Positions 37,000-49,116 of a stretch of 64,000 nucleotides of DNA are shown here, piece after piece. The notes under the pieces are model-generated. The model did no database searches and was not told the DNA's origin. It worked only from the letters and a program-made list of their open reading frames with translations. Each line of letters begins with the position of its first letter. The stretch's first letter is position 1. Source of the DNA: Maratus speciosus (lineage: Eukaryota; Arthropoda; Arachnida; Araneae; Salticidae); NCBI GenBank assembly GCA_963932465.1, contig OZ010790.1, positions 349,643,087-349,707,086 on the forward strand, in the 5' to 3' direction. The position numbers and the translations under genes were made by a program.

Positions 37000-38749
37000 T
37001 CTTATACTATAATGCGAGCAAAAATTGTGTGTGTATGTATGTGTGCGTGTGCGTGTGTGTATGTAAATTTTATCTTAAAAACGGCTCTAACGATTTTGAC
37101 GAAATTTTGCACTTTACCATTTTCGGGAATGATAAGACCATTAGGCTAGGTCCCGTGTTCGAGAAAATTCGATTAGTCGGTCATTTTGGGTCATAATGGG
37201 TCAAGGTCAAGCTAATTATATCAAAAAACAGCTCAATCGATTTTGACCAAATTTTATATCCAACCGTTTTTCGGCCCGAGAAAACTGTTGGGCTAGGTCA
37301 CGTGTTTCAGAAACTTCGATTAGGGGGGTCATTTTTGGGTCAATGTGGGTCAATCCAATTTTATCTAAAAAACTGCTCTAACGATTTTGACTAAATTTTG
37401 TATTCTGTCATTTTAGATTACGAAAACACCAATGGGCTAAGCCACATATTAAAGAAAATTCGATTAGTGGGTCATTTTTGGGTCACTGTGGGACAAGCAA
37501 AGTTTATCTAGAAAATGACTCTAATGATTTTGACGAAATTTTGTATTTTACCATTTTCGAATACGATAATACCATTGTGCTACGTCACGCATTCGAGAAA
37601 ATTCGATTAATGGGTCATTTTGGGTCATAATGGGTCAAGGTCAAACTAATTTTATCTAAAAAACGGCTCAATCGATTTTGACTAAATTTTATATCCAACC
37701 GTTTTTCGGCACGTGAAGACTACTGGGCAAGGTCACATGTTCGAAAAATTTCAATTAGTGGGTCATTTTTGGGTCGCTATGGGTTAAGCCAATTTTATCT
37801 AAAAAACGGTTCTAACGATTTTGACTAAATTTTGCATTTTGTCGTTTTCGATTACAAGAATACCATTGGGCTTGATCTCATGTTCAAGAAAATTTGATTA
37901 GTGGATCATTTTGGGTTACAACTGGTCAGTGTCAAGCTAATTGAATCTGAAAAAAAGGCTTAAACCTTTTAGCAAAATTCTGTAATATACCGTTTTCGGG
38001 CATAAGATGACCATTGGACTAAGTCACAAGTTCAAGAAAAATCTATTAGTGGGTCATTTTTGGTTCACTGTGGGCCAAGCTAAGTGTATCTAAAATAACG
38101 GCTCAAAACATTATGGCAAAATTTTGTATTATATCGTTTCTGAGCATGAGAATACCATTGAGTTAAATCACATGTCCTGGAAAATTCGATTAGTGGATCA
38201 TCTTTGGGTCACTGTGGGTCAAGCGAATTGTATCTTTAAAAAAGGCTCAAACAATTTTGACAAAATTTTGTATTATACTGTTCCTGGGCACGAGAAGATC
38301 ATTGGGTTAGGTCACACGTTCGAGAAAATTCGATTAATGGGTCATTTTGGGGTGTACTGTGGGTCAAGTTAATTTTATCTAGAAAACAGCTTTAGTGATT
38401 TTGATTAAATTTTGTTTTCTATTGTTTTCAGGTTCGAGAAGACCATTGGTCTAGGTCGCATGCTCAAGAAAATTTGATTAAACAGTCATTTTGGGTCACT
38501 ATAGGTCAAGGTTTAGCTAATTTTATATAAAAAATGACTCAAACGATTTTGACAAATTTCTTATTACACCGTTTCCTAGCACTAGAAGACCATTGGGATA
38601 TGTCAGATGTTCGATAAATTTAGATTAGTAGGTCCTTTTCAGGTTACCGTGAGTCAAGCTTATTTTATCCATAGAATGACGTTAGCGATTTTGACTAAAT
38701 TTTGTATTCTATCGTTTTCAGGTTACAGAAGAGCATTGGTAAGGTCGTG
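37000..38749 (+). repeat. Helitron-type 5' end plus array of ~145-bp units
   Basis: The segment opens A|TCTTATACTATAATGCGAGC, then a GT-rich leader (37027-37064). About 11.5 units follow, with anchors (A-C-G-G-C-T-C-T-A-A and variants) at about 37081, 37228, 37372, 37515, 37663, 37806, 37955, 38098, 38242, 38386, 38534 and 38676. The mean period is 145 bp and spacings are 142-149. Each unit keeps CGATTTTGAC, AAAATTCGATTA and GTGGGTCA-type phrases. Open frames across it come from the repeat. The array ends abruptly where Helitron copy B begins. Confidence 0.85.
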
Positions 38750-40127
38750 TCTCTCTATTCTAAGAAAAAGTAACTACCGCTGCCACCACCGCCGCCGGTT
38801 TTGAATATTTTGTGACAGGAGGTCTTTCTTCGTTAATAATAAGAAAAATATTGCGTACAAAAATATGAAAATCGGTGGTATTATAGAGAAATGTTTGATA
38901 AACACGCTGATGCAGACAGTTTTCAAATCGAAGAATTATTTTAAGAGATATTTAATGCTAAAGTTGGACAAAATCGTTCCATTAAAAAAGTTTTATAGCA
39001 GCAAAAACTATACATGGGAATGTAATCATTTTTAGATCTTTCTTTGCGTTAGAATTTGCCTGTGTGCAGATTGTATTTCTTTTTTTAATTTGGCTAATTT
39101 TTTGAGGTTTTATTTCTATTTTAAATTCAAATTTTCAGCATTTCTAGAGATATTTTTTACAGATTTTAGAAAGTGATATTAATTTAAACTGTTGCCAACT
39201 GTATAAACAGCGGAAACAATAATGTTTGCTTCAAAAAAAAATTTCTACGTGTAATAAATTAAAAATTTATTTACACGTGACTATTATAAACAGAAAAAAA
39301 AGCATTGGAATTAGAATTAAATAATTATGTACAAAAAGCAGGAACTTATTAAAAATTACGTCATAAAACTATAATTACACGTGAATTTTAAGAGAGAAAG
39401 GAATTTGTAAAATAATAAATTTATTAACATGCGTTAGAAGTCTTAAATAGGAGAAATTATGTCATATTTACGTCACATTACAGTTATTACATAAAACGAA
39501 CACAAAATAATATTGCAAAACGGTTTAAATTTAGAAATTGCGCTAGACATTTATTTGATATTTTAAGAGGATACTTTTCAACTATTTTTGTTAGGAAAGC
39601 GCAAATAATATTTCATTTCTAACACAAGCATTTATTATATGAATATTAAAAAGAGAAAGAATAGTTTGATCAAAATTACATCAGATTAAAAACGATTAAT
39701 TTAAAATGTCTCATTTAAAAGAACATTCTTTTCGCTTTGTTAAAAAATACCGGGAGACAAAGATTCTGTTTACTTAATTCCTCTTATATTAGCTTATTTT
39801 GAAATGTTGTTACACGTGTCTACGCCATCAAGTTATTTTTATTTCGACGTTTTATTTGTATTTTTATTAATGTTGTACTAATTTATTTGTTCTTTCGTTA
39901 TTTAAAATAAAAATTATATCAATTTGTATAATTTGGCGAGTGGTTTGGCGATTTATATAATTTGGCGAAATTAGTCGACAGGATAATCAAGTACTCTGCA
40001 GCGGATTTGGCGTTAAAATTTCCCCAATCAAAGAGAAATGAATAGAAATCCGTTTATAGGGAGATCGCCACTGTTTTTTAAATTATAATCTATCGAAATC
40101 TTTTTAAAGAATCTTTTTCTTTTGAAG
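38750..40127 (+). mobile_element. Non-autonomous Helitron, copy B, 3' end lost
   Basis: Starts TCTCTCTATTCTAAG and then follows copies A and C closely, including TATAGAGAAATGTTTGATAA, GCAGCAAAAACTATACAT and, near its end, CCCCAATCAAAGAGAAATGA. Homology stops near 40127, just before the region that holds the hairpin and CTAG in the other copies. It is therefore 3'-truncated. A CCG-rich tract (GCCACCACCGCCGCCGG) near its start is shared with copy C. Confidence 0.75.
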
Positions 40128-42175
40128 AAAATGAAACAAATTCTTTTTTTTTCTCGTCGTTTGAAGAAGGTTTTATTAGAATAATAATTCTGGAGAGCAC
40201 ATTGTTCACCAAACCTCTAAACTAAGATTAGAATTTTTATTTATTCCAGTAACTTTTAAGTGTTTAAATCCCTTTGTGCCTTTTTAGGCAATGGATTTAA
40301 CTCTGATGACAAATGAAGGATGACGGTCAATAAACTCCCCTGCCCCTATTCTGTCAGGAAACTCTCAGAGAATAGATATATTAATTAAATCGCTATAATT
40401 TTTCCTGTTCAAAAAATATTGCATATATTTACTGAATTTCGAAAGGACTTCGAAATAAAAGTTATAGAAGATAAAACCGTAAAATCAAAACAAACGCCAA
40501 TGTATTAATTTTTTAAACTCTGCACTAATTAACTCATGTAATTACGTTTTGTTTTGATACTTAAATTTTCATATTTTTTCTAACGTTAATTGTTACCGTT
40601 TTTCAATGATTAAAATCTAGATTTAAACATCACCTCTATTAAGAGAACACCTCTCGCAGCTATCATTTTTTATTGGAAGGGAACGTGGTCGCTTTCGGGA
40701 GGTTTTACTGTATATTGTTTTGGAAATACAAAATACTAGTTTTTTTAGACAAGAACAATTTGAAAACTTCTTACAAATTAATTACTTTTTTTTATTTTCG
40801 CATTTAAATATTGATAATTTCAAACTGCTTTAAAATGCTTGATTATTTTTTTGTTTTTTAAACAATAGATTATGTCCTTTTTTTAAAATAAAATAATCAC
40901 AACTAAAATAACCTCAACACCTTTAAAAAAAATTAAAAAATTTTTTTTTAAAAAAATAATAATAATATGAGTTTGCGTTTAGAAGTCGAGATAAAAAATT
41001 ATACCGTTCAGCTCAGTGGTTTGCATGCCGAGTACAAAATGAGAAACTCGGGTAGATATTAATGGGTTTGAAAACAATGTGTGTCCGGGTGAGAATATGG
41101 TACAAAATTTTTAGGATTTTTTTTTTTTTTTTTTTACGGAAACGCTAATTTACACTTTGTTTTAACAAAAACCTCTCTGACGCAATATTGTCAAAACTGG
41201 CCGAAGATCAACAAATTCCCTTACTTTACGATTTACAAATCTATTACAAAATATATTAATTCTAGATATAATTTAATGTTGTTATATTCTGAAAGAAAAT
41301 TCTCTATTTGTTGACCGAATATTCAAAACGTTTAGTTATTAATAAACAAAACTAAACCAAAAAAAGCTTTATAATTGAGAAACATTCTACATAGATTTTG
41401 TAGAAGTGTACGGCTAAATGTAAAAATTGCATTGTTATTTCTGAACAGAATTACACTATAGTAGAGTTCATATATATTATTGTAAGTTATTGTAAAGTAT
41501 AAATAAGATAAATATGCCATTATCATTAAAATTTACACGTTTTAATTAGCAAAATGTTAGCAACCTGTAAACATATTACATTTTTAAGTAGCGGAAACAA
41601 AACCACAAGGTCAATATAAAATGTATTAAACTGAGATGTGATAATAAAAGTTATTTGTGCATGGGAGAGTCATTAAAATATATTCGTCTGGTTGCAAAAT
41701 CAAAAGTTATTTTGTAATATTAGCAAAATAAGCCTTTCAAAGCCAATTTTTATTGACTATTTCAGTTTCTAATTAAATACGTTGTAAATAAACAATTTTA
41801 AATAGTGAAAGACACAAACGTTGTATGTTCAAGAAATTATTTATAAGGAAGTATAAATACGGAAATTAAATTTTAAATAGGTTTTCACCTTTCCACATAT
41901 TATATTGATAAGAATTTTTATCATTGCTATGCGTTTTGCTTGTAGATAGCAGCCGTATCAAATGAAAACCTTCTGAAGAACTTTTATTTTGAATGAATGG
42001 AATAATTGTGATTTCTGTTACTTTATATACTTTTACTACCAAATGTAAGAAAAAAAAAAAAAAAAAAAAAAAAAACTATAAGAATTAAATATTTTCATTG
42101 TACAATAAATGCCAAATCATAAACACATGCAACATAATAGATAATTTTGTAATATTTATTCTTTATTTTATCACA
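40128..42175. other. AT-rich stretch with a solo repeat end
   Basis: Near 40.62-40.69 kb the phrase GTGGTCGCTTTCGGGAGGTT ends in ACTGTA. This resembles the end of a widespread TA-inserting MITE type and also the phrase near 46.02 kb; the partner end is not visible. A 26-base A run lies at 42050-42075. No gene. Confidence 0.45.
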
Positions 42176-43450
42176 CTAGGGGGCTTGGCCCCCTACGAGC
42201 TACGCTCGCAAACCCCCCGTTCAGACACTGCAGTCTCTAAAAGCACGCTAATTTGTTCGGCTTTAAAAATATTTTGGAAGATTGAATTATAATTAAAAAA
42301 ACAAAGGTGATCTCCCTATAAACGGGTTTCTATTCATTTCTGTTTGATTGGGGAATTTTACGGAAAAATCAGCTGCTCTTAAAAGATACAATGGCATTTC
42401 AAAATCATCTAATGTAAAATGAATTAAGTAAACAGAGTCTTTGTCTCCCGGTATTTTTTAACAAAGCGAAAAGAAAATCTTTTTAAATAAGACATTTTAA
42501 ATATATCGTTTTTAATATGACGTAAGTTTCACAAAACTTTTCTTTCCCTTTTTAATATTCACGTGAAAATACTTTTATTGGAAATGAAATATTATTTGCG
42601 CTATCCAAAAAAAAAACAAAAAAAAAAAAACAAAAAAAAAATAGTTGAAAAGTTCATCTCAAAATATTAAGTAAATGTCTCGCGCTGTTTTTAAATTTAA
42701 ACTGTTTTGCAATATTATTTTTTGTTCATTTTACGTAATAAGTGTAATGTGACGTAAATGTGATGTAATTTCTCCTATTTAAGACTTCTAACGCATGTTA
42801 AGGAATTTATTATTTTACAGTATCCTTTCTCTGTTAAAATTCACGTGCAATTATAGATGAAGTAATTTTCAATAAGTTCCTGCTTTTTATACGTAATTAT
42901 TTAATTCTAATTTGAAAGTTTTTTCTGTTTATAATAGTCACATGTAAATATATTTTTTTTAATTTGAAGCAAACATTATTGTTTCCGTTGTTTATACAGC
43001 TGGCAACAGGTTAAATTAGTACAATTTTCTGAAATAAGTAAAAAATATCTCTCGAAATGCTGAAAATTTGAATTTAAAATAGAAATGAAACCCCGAAAAA
43101 TGAGTCAAATTAAAAAAATAAATTAATTCTGCACACCGGAAAATTAAAACGTATAAAATGATCTAAAAATTATTAAATTCCGATGTATAGTTTTTGCTCC
43201 TATAAAACTTTTTTAGTGGAACGATTTTGTCCAACTTTAGCATTAAATATCTCTTAAAATAATTCTTCGATTTGAAAACTGTCTGCATCAGCGTGTTTAT
43301 CAAACATTTCTGTATAATACTACTAATTTTCATATTTTTGTATGCATTATTTTTCTTAATATTAACGAAGAAAGACCTCCGGTCAAAATTCAAAACCGGC
43401 GGCGGCGGAGGCGGTGACAGCGGTAGTTACTTTTTTTTAGAATAGAGAGA
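42176..43450 (-). mobile_element. Non-autonomous Helitron, copy C, apparently full length
   Basis: On the minus strand it starts A|TCTCTCTATTCTAAAAA and ends GGGGGCCAAGCCCCCTAG|T, giving 1,275 bp with a TC start, a CTAG end and A/T at the insertion point. A CGAGC-GTA-GCTCG hairpin sits just upstream of the end and a GGGGGC/GCCCCC hairpin abuts CTAG. It is inverted relative to copy B, 2 kb away, and lacks the MITE found in copy A. No coding capacity. Confidence 0.8.
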
Positions 43451-43757
43451 TTTTTGTTTCTGTGAATAAGCTACGTGTTAGATGGTAAGGTATTAAATTT
43501 ATAAATTTATGCACAGATTGAAAAAAAAAAAGCAGCTTTCAATTTCAAAACTAACGGGGGAAAAAAATCACATAGTAAGATCGCGGATATGCTATAGAGA
43601 AAAATCTATAATATTCCTTAGTATTTACTATGGATTACAATTTTCGGATATGTATTGACGCAAATCTTATGTAAGCATATTATCTATTCCTTCAGATATT
43701 TATGCTTTAGCATATTTATAACGATTATAAATATTCACCTTTTTTCCCATTCCAACA
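43451..43757. other. AT-rich spacer, nothing recognised
   Basis: Homopolymer runs only. Confidence 0.5.
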
Positions 43758-43759
43758 TA

Positions 43760-45329
43760 CACTACATGGCGAATAATGACCAGCAACTTTCAATTTTAGA
43801 CATTTTGTCGAATATTTAGAAATATACTTGACAGATTTTTATGGAATTTCAGGATTAAAAAGAACAGGTATGACCTCATATTTAGCAATGTCAATTTGTT
43901 AAGGGGATGAGGAATTAGGGGACCAACAAAAAATCAAAGAAAAAAATAATACTTGGTATCACCCTGTTAAATAAAATGCACGAAATGCTCTACCGCTACC
44001 GAATATAAATAAAAAGACATTGTGCAATATCTGTATTCTTTTGTGTAAGAATAGCACGTATATTAATAGAGAAATAGCGATTTATTTTTAAAAAAATTAA
44101 AAAAATCTTGCTTGTTTTTTGCTTATATCATGCAGGGTTTTCAACCAAATTTAACGTCGGTTTCAGAAAAATTGACAAAATACAGTAGAAACAATAAAGT
44201 GTAATTTGAATATAAATATAATAAATATTTTAGGAAATATGAGCAGTTGTATGAAATAATTTTTTTCTGCGCATGCGCAAACGATAACAAGGATTATTTT
44301 ACATAATTTAATAGTCAATTCTATGGAGCAACTTATTTTTTAAAAAAATCTAGTCAAATATCGTAAAAATTCAGAAAGAATCGTCGTTAAGATAAGCAAA
44401 TTTTTAGCTGTTCTCTAAAAGCGGCTGAATGATAAGGAATTTTACACAAATTGTCATTTTTTATTAACTGACTTTCAGAAAAAAGTTAGTATTTGGTGAC
44501 TATCAGTGAGTAGATTTGGAAAAAATGCTTCGATTTTGATACTTCTTTTGATCATGCTATAGGTTCGTTCTCGTGGTTATCCAAGATAAACTAAAGCATC
44601 CATAAAAAATGAAAATAAAAAAAAAACTAAAAATTAAAAATGACAATTTTTGGAAAATCACTTATTATTCAGCTGCTTTTAGGGAACAACTAAAAATTTG
44701 CTCACTCTAACGCCGATATCTTTCTGAATTTTTACTATATTTGACTAGATTTTTTTAATAAGTTGCTCCATAGAGTTGACTATTAAATTATGTAAAATGA
44801 TCTTTGTTATCGTTCGCGCATGCGCAGATAAAAATTGTTTCATACGACTGCTCATATTTCCTAAAATATTTAATATATTTATATTCCAATTGCACTATAT
44901 TGTTTCTACTATATTTTGTCAATTTTTCTGAAACCAGAGTTAAATTTTGTTGAAATCTCTGCATGTTATAAGCAAAAAACATGTAAGTATTTAAAAGTTT
45001 TTTAAAATAAATCGCTATATCTCTATTAATGTACATGCTATTCTTATACAAAATAATACACATATTGCACAATGTCTGTTTATTTATATTCGGCAGCGAT
45101 AGATCATTTCGTGCATTTTATTTTACAGGGTGATCCCAAGTATTATTTTTTCTCTTTGATTTTCTGTTGGTCCCCTAATTGCCCCTTTATCAAATCGACA
45201 TTGCTAAATATGAGGTCAAATCTGTTCTTTTCAATCCTGAAATTCCAGAAGAATCTGTCAAGTATATTTATAAATATTCGACAAAATGTCTAAAATTGAA
45301 AGTTGCCGGTCATTAATGGCAATATAGTG
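43760..45329. mobile_element. 1,570-bp palindromic foldback element
   Basis: Two arms of about 700 bp surround a spacer of about 170 bp. Ends read CACTACATGGCGAATAATGA and, inverted, CACTATATTGCCATTAATGA, with TA at both borders (43758-43759 and 45330-45331). Long identical blocks lie across the arms, for example CTGCGCATGCGCA and ATTTTAGACATTTTGTCGAA. Open frames in the right arm mirror the left and encode nothing recognisable. A Tc1/mariner-type origin is inferred from CACT ends and TA. Confidence 0.9.
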
Positions 45330-45806
45330 TATAGTATTAATAGTAAATGCAATTTTTTTTCAAAATAAATTAGTTTTTTTTTTAATTTTCGGAATTAAAT
45401 AATTAAAAAATCTTTTATAGTTTAAAAATACTTTCAATAATTACACAGGAAATATTAAAAAAATAAAAAAAGCAATTTCTATTTTTATCTCCTTTCTATG
45501 AGGTATTCAGAAAGCAAATATTCAGTATGTAATTTTTATTTGTATCTGTATTATAGTTCTGTTTCTTTAAAATATCCTAATCTGTTCAGAGTACTTAAAA
45601 AAATGAAAACAAAAGCATGAGATGAAAATAAATAAACGATTTTTTTAGCTTATGTCTAAACTAGCGGGCATGACAGAGCTAAGCTCTGTCAAAATTAGTC
45701 TTGTGTTCAATTCGATATTTCATTCTCACTGTATAATTCTTGCTGTTTAGATAAAATTGGTATGATCCTAAGCTATAGGTACCCACTAACCAAAATTTTT
45801 CGAACA

Positions 45807-46037
45807 CTAGGGGGCTCGGCCTCCTACGAGCTACGCTCGCCAACCCCCGTCCAGACACCACAGACTCTAAATGCACGCTAATGTGGTCACTCGTGGTGGG
45901 AGTTCAACTGGGGTAGTCTTTGAATAGAGGTAAAATTAGTATTGAGCTTATGGGACTAAATTTCTTTCCATGATAAAATGGTCGTTCAGGAAGGTGGTCA
46001 CTTAATGGAGGCGGTCTCACAGGGAGGTTTCAGTGTA
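45807..46037 (-). mobile_element. Helitron 3' end (copy E) followed by a MITE-end fragment
   Basis: The minus-strand end GCCCCCTAG|T and its CGAGC/GCTCG hairpin match copy C for about 80 bp (to TGCACGCTAAT). Homology then stops. The following GTGGTCAC...GGGAGGTTTCAGTGTA resembles the solo end near 40.69 kb and appears twice in diverged form. Truncated copy. Confidence 0.65.
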
Positions 46038-46376
46038 CATTAGTTTGATATTTCGATATCATATTTTTAAGACTTATTTTTATATCACCGAAAATTCCAT
46101 TGCTGTTTTTACATTGCATGTTTTTTTTTTCTTTTCGCCAAGAAAAATAGTTAATTTTCAAAACTAATCCAAAAATTTAAACTTTAGAACATGTAAGAAA
46201 GAAAATGTTCAGGCAAGAAAAAAGCAAATGTGTTTCTTTTATAAAATTTCTACGTTTCTGTACATATTTTAATTTTGTTCCAATTATGTTTCTAAAAAGC
46301 ATTCATGTAGTACAGAAAAAAAATATGAAAGCTAATCTTTGTTTGCCTAATTATAAGATTTATTAAAAACTAGAAT
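46038..46376. other. AT-rich spacer, nothing recognised
   Basis: No repeat ends or coding signals. Confidence 0.5.
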
Positions 46377-46860
46377 ATGAAAACTTTTTACCCTACTGCC
46401 AAGAAGGGTTATGTGTTTGACGGGTATCTGGGTATGTGGATTTCTTTATACCCTGGAGACATCCCAACGACTGGGTGGATTTTAACGAATGAGGTCTCTA
46501 TCGATTCATCTCAACCGTCCGATGGTTATAGGCTAGGTTTTGCTTTTATAAATTCAAAATGGCGGTAGAGACGAAACAAACATTTTTACTCACCCTATTG
46601 AGTGGCATATCATTGGATAGATCTTTCAAAATGAAGGCGATGTTTCATTGACTATTTTACGGTCAGAAGCTCTGTTTAAATATTACACAACTTGGAAGTT
46701 GTGTAGGTAGGATCTTTAGCTTTACTGCAACTCTAATTATCATAGACATCGATAGGCCTCATCAAAACAGTGTTTATAGATAGGAACTAACAATTAAACA
46801 CAAGTTAACGCAGTCAGGTTTTTTGATTTTTTAAATTTAATTTTTACTTGTTTCATATTT
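46377..46860 (+). repeat. Dispersed repeat, copy 2
   Basis: The shorter, more compact partner of the copy near 14.7 kb. It lacks the roughly 450-bp extra segment, so the shared ACGCAGTC-GGTTTTTTGATT tail follows directly. A 63-codon open frame at its start overlaps repeat sequence and is not supported as a gene. Confidence 0.75.
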
Positions 46861-47219
46861 AAAACACTATCTATTTCAATGGCACACATGAGATCTTCAA
46901 ATGTGGGAAAACTTTTTAAACATAAAACATTATCATTCAAACAGAATTAATTTTGGAAAACGAATGAAAATACCTTTCAAACTACTGTGAAAAAGAGAGA
47001 AAACGGTAAGGAAATAATTCTACAATAAATGATTAAAGTAAAATACGCTAAGAAAACATATAAATATGAGATAAAAGAGGGTTGGACTTAAGAACTGCAA
47101 TATTTCATAAAGAAAGCACAATTAAATATTAAAATTTTGTGGAAGCACTAGAAATTAAAGAAATTATTACTAGAATTTCTGAAAGACACTAGAACAACAA
47201 ATGCACTAGAACTACATAA
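46861..47219. other. AT-rich spacer, nothing recognised
   Basis: A-rich with CACTAGAA phrases near the right edge. No complete element. Confidence 0.4.
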
Positions 47220-47418
47220 CCCCTTCAAGACGAGTGTCTTTTACAGAATTTTTAATCTTTTATCAACGGTTTTAAAAACATAATTTTTTGCCTTATTGAA
47301 TCGGGAAAGTTCTTGGATTAAATAAGGCAAAATTTGCAATAAAAATTTACTGGTGAGAATAATCACGGATTCTGAGCACCTTACGCGGCACGCATACCGG
47401 TCACCCGTCCCCAAGGGG
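47220..47418. mobile_element. piggyBac-like MITE
   Basis: 199 bp. Ends are CCCCTTCAAGACGAGTG and, inverted, CCCCTTGGGGACGGGTG. TTAA follows on the right (47419-47422); the left flank is ATAA, probably a mutated TTAA. Short open frames reading through it are chance. Confidence 0.65.
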
Positions 47419-47615
47419 TTAAAACTAAGTGCCATTCTTGTGCAGAACACACACAGCTGCACCTACTACGAACAATTATAGCAGTACAGAACACACAGAT
47501 ACACTCACTGTCGTTAATAGGGTCGTGAATAGTACACTGAGTGATTAAATAATCTTGTGTCATATTGGTATTGTAAACACAAATTGAAGAGAAATCCCTT
47601 GTTCAGGTGTTATTG

Positions 47616-47920
47616 ACTCGTATTGTCAGATGTTACTGAAGCCCAGTAGCGTAGTGGCGAGCACGCCTTTCTGCCACGCTACAGGTCGCGAGTTCTGCTC
47701 CCGGCTGGGCAAGGTTCACTCAACCTTTCATCCCTTCGGGGTCGATAAAATGAGTACCAAGCTTGCTTGGGAACTAAACACTGAGGATCTCGCGTTGGGC
47801 TGACCACTCGGTCGGGGCACATGCTTTGTAGCAATCCGGGGTCCAGGGTCAATAAAACAGAGTTGGGCACTGTAGGCCCTGATCCTTCATGGATCGTACA
47901 GCCACAGGTTTAGTTTTTAT
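47616..47920 (+). mobile_element. tRNA-derived SINE with a Ceph-like core
   Basis: From 47641 a tRNA-like head: acceptor GCCCAGT pairs with GCTGGGC (7 bp including one G-U), with an A-box-like TAGCGTAGTGG and a degenerate B box. The anticodon arm no longer folds, so it is not a functional tRNA. A core follows, CCCTTCGGGGTCGATAAAAT-GAGTACC, close to the conserved core I remember from cephalopod and related Meta-SINEs. A non-tRNA tail then follows. An 11-bp direct repeat, AGGTGTTATTG, flanks it (47605-47615 and 47921-47931), as expected for LINE-mediated insertion. SINEs encode no protein. Confidence 0.75.
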
Positions 47921-47999
47921 AGGTGTTATTGTCCAGTAATATTACAGTAATAAAGGGAAAAATGAATATATATATAATCAATAGGGCATATCATATCTA

Positions 48000-48320
48000 A
48001 ATTTACAAGCCGGCGAAAAATGTCCGGACTAGGATTCTAATCAGGGATCTCTTGGCTGAAACTGCCAATGCTCTCCCATCTGAACTATCCCTGACTAATC
48101 TGGAGAACGTAACTCTTCCAGAACCGCGGACACCCCCCCCCCCATTACCTGCGATTTGTCCTGCTGAACTGATTCTTATATCAGAATAGATGCTATGGTC
48201 AATAAGGTTAGATGGATGAATTAGATCGTACGAGATAGCTCAGATGGCAGAGTATTTTCGGCTTTAACCAAGAGATCCTTGGTTTGAATCCTGGTCAAGA
48301 AATGTTTCGCCCATTTGGAT
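48000..48320. repeat. Divergent pair of tRNA-like sequences
   Basis: A minus-strand tRNA-like unit (48022-48095) and a plus-strand unit (48228-48302) point away from each other. Both contain an A box (TAG(T/C)TCAGATGG), CCAAGAGATCC and a B-box-like GAATCCT. In the minus unit an anticodon stem TTGGC/GCCAA with a 7-base loop and an approximate GTC-GGA/TCCGGAC acceptor survive. Homology continues past the tRNA part (TTTCGCC). They are relics of a tRNA-derived SINE or a foldback element. Neither folds well enough to be called a tRNA gene. Confidence 0.65.
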
Positions 48321-48380
48321 ATTTACATTTTTTCATATGATTTTTTATCAATTATAAGCGCTAAAATTAATCTAATAGGG

Positions 48381-49108
48381 CAGAGATGGCGAACCTATGG
48401 CACGCGTGCCACTTTTGGCACGCGAAAGAATAATTTTGGCACGGCCTTGCTTGTGGCTCTAAATCAAAATAAAGTGAGATTTCACAAAATCGGGACTGAT
48501 CTTTTCTAAATTCGATTAAATGGAAAATGAAAAAAATAATTGCAGCATATTTTATCACAATCTAATTAATTGTGGTCTCAAAAATGTTTCAAACAAAGAC
48601 GATTTTTGAAAACTATCGGCAAGAATTGTTTATTGGACACTACTAAATTCCGATGGTAAAGTTATGGCAAATTTGGAATTTATTTCAGAGATATTTAAAT
48701 AAACTGGCTTTTGTCATTTCAATAGCTTTTTTTTCTGCCTATCGATGCTTTCGAATCACTGTTTTCACAAATGAATAATATCAAAACTCAAACTGAAAGT
48801 ACTTATCAGACAAATCCGGCTCAGTTTACATTAAAATTAACTTGATATTAAGATGCAAAAACAGAAAATAAATTACATCGCATTATTTTTTTTTCTAAAA
48901 TATATTTGTTCCCATAATTGTTATAGCGTATATATGTAAATGTGTACACATGTCTCCAATATTTTAAATCATAATAGAAAATGTTAAGTTATTTTAAGCC
49001 CTTATTTTTCCACCTACTAAATTTGTTTTTTAGTTGGCACGTCATGGTCACGTAAAATATTTTTTGACCAAATTTGGCACGTGGCAACAAAAAGGTTCGC
49101 CAACCCTG
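48381..49108. mobile_element. hAT-type MITE with 8-bp TSD
   Basis: 728 bp. Ends are CAGAGATGGCGAACCT and, inverted, CAGGGTTGGCGAACCT; subterminal GGCACG words occur at both ends. The 8-bp duplications are TAATAGGG and TAATAAGG (7 of 8). CAG-type ends and 8 bp are typical of hAT. Non-coding interior. Confidence 0.85.
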
Positions 49109-49116
49109 TAATAAGG

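Noticed and set aside
38124..38804. Open frames in the 145-bp array suggesting a repeat protein
   Set aside because: Frames open and close irregularly between units because unit lengths vary by non-multiples of three; there is no conserved peptide.
40995..41110. tRNA-like CAGCTCAGTGGTTTGC phrase
   Set aside because: An A-box-like match exists, but no acceptor or T-arm pairing and a poor B box; too weak for a tRNA or SINE call.
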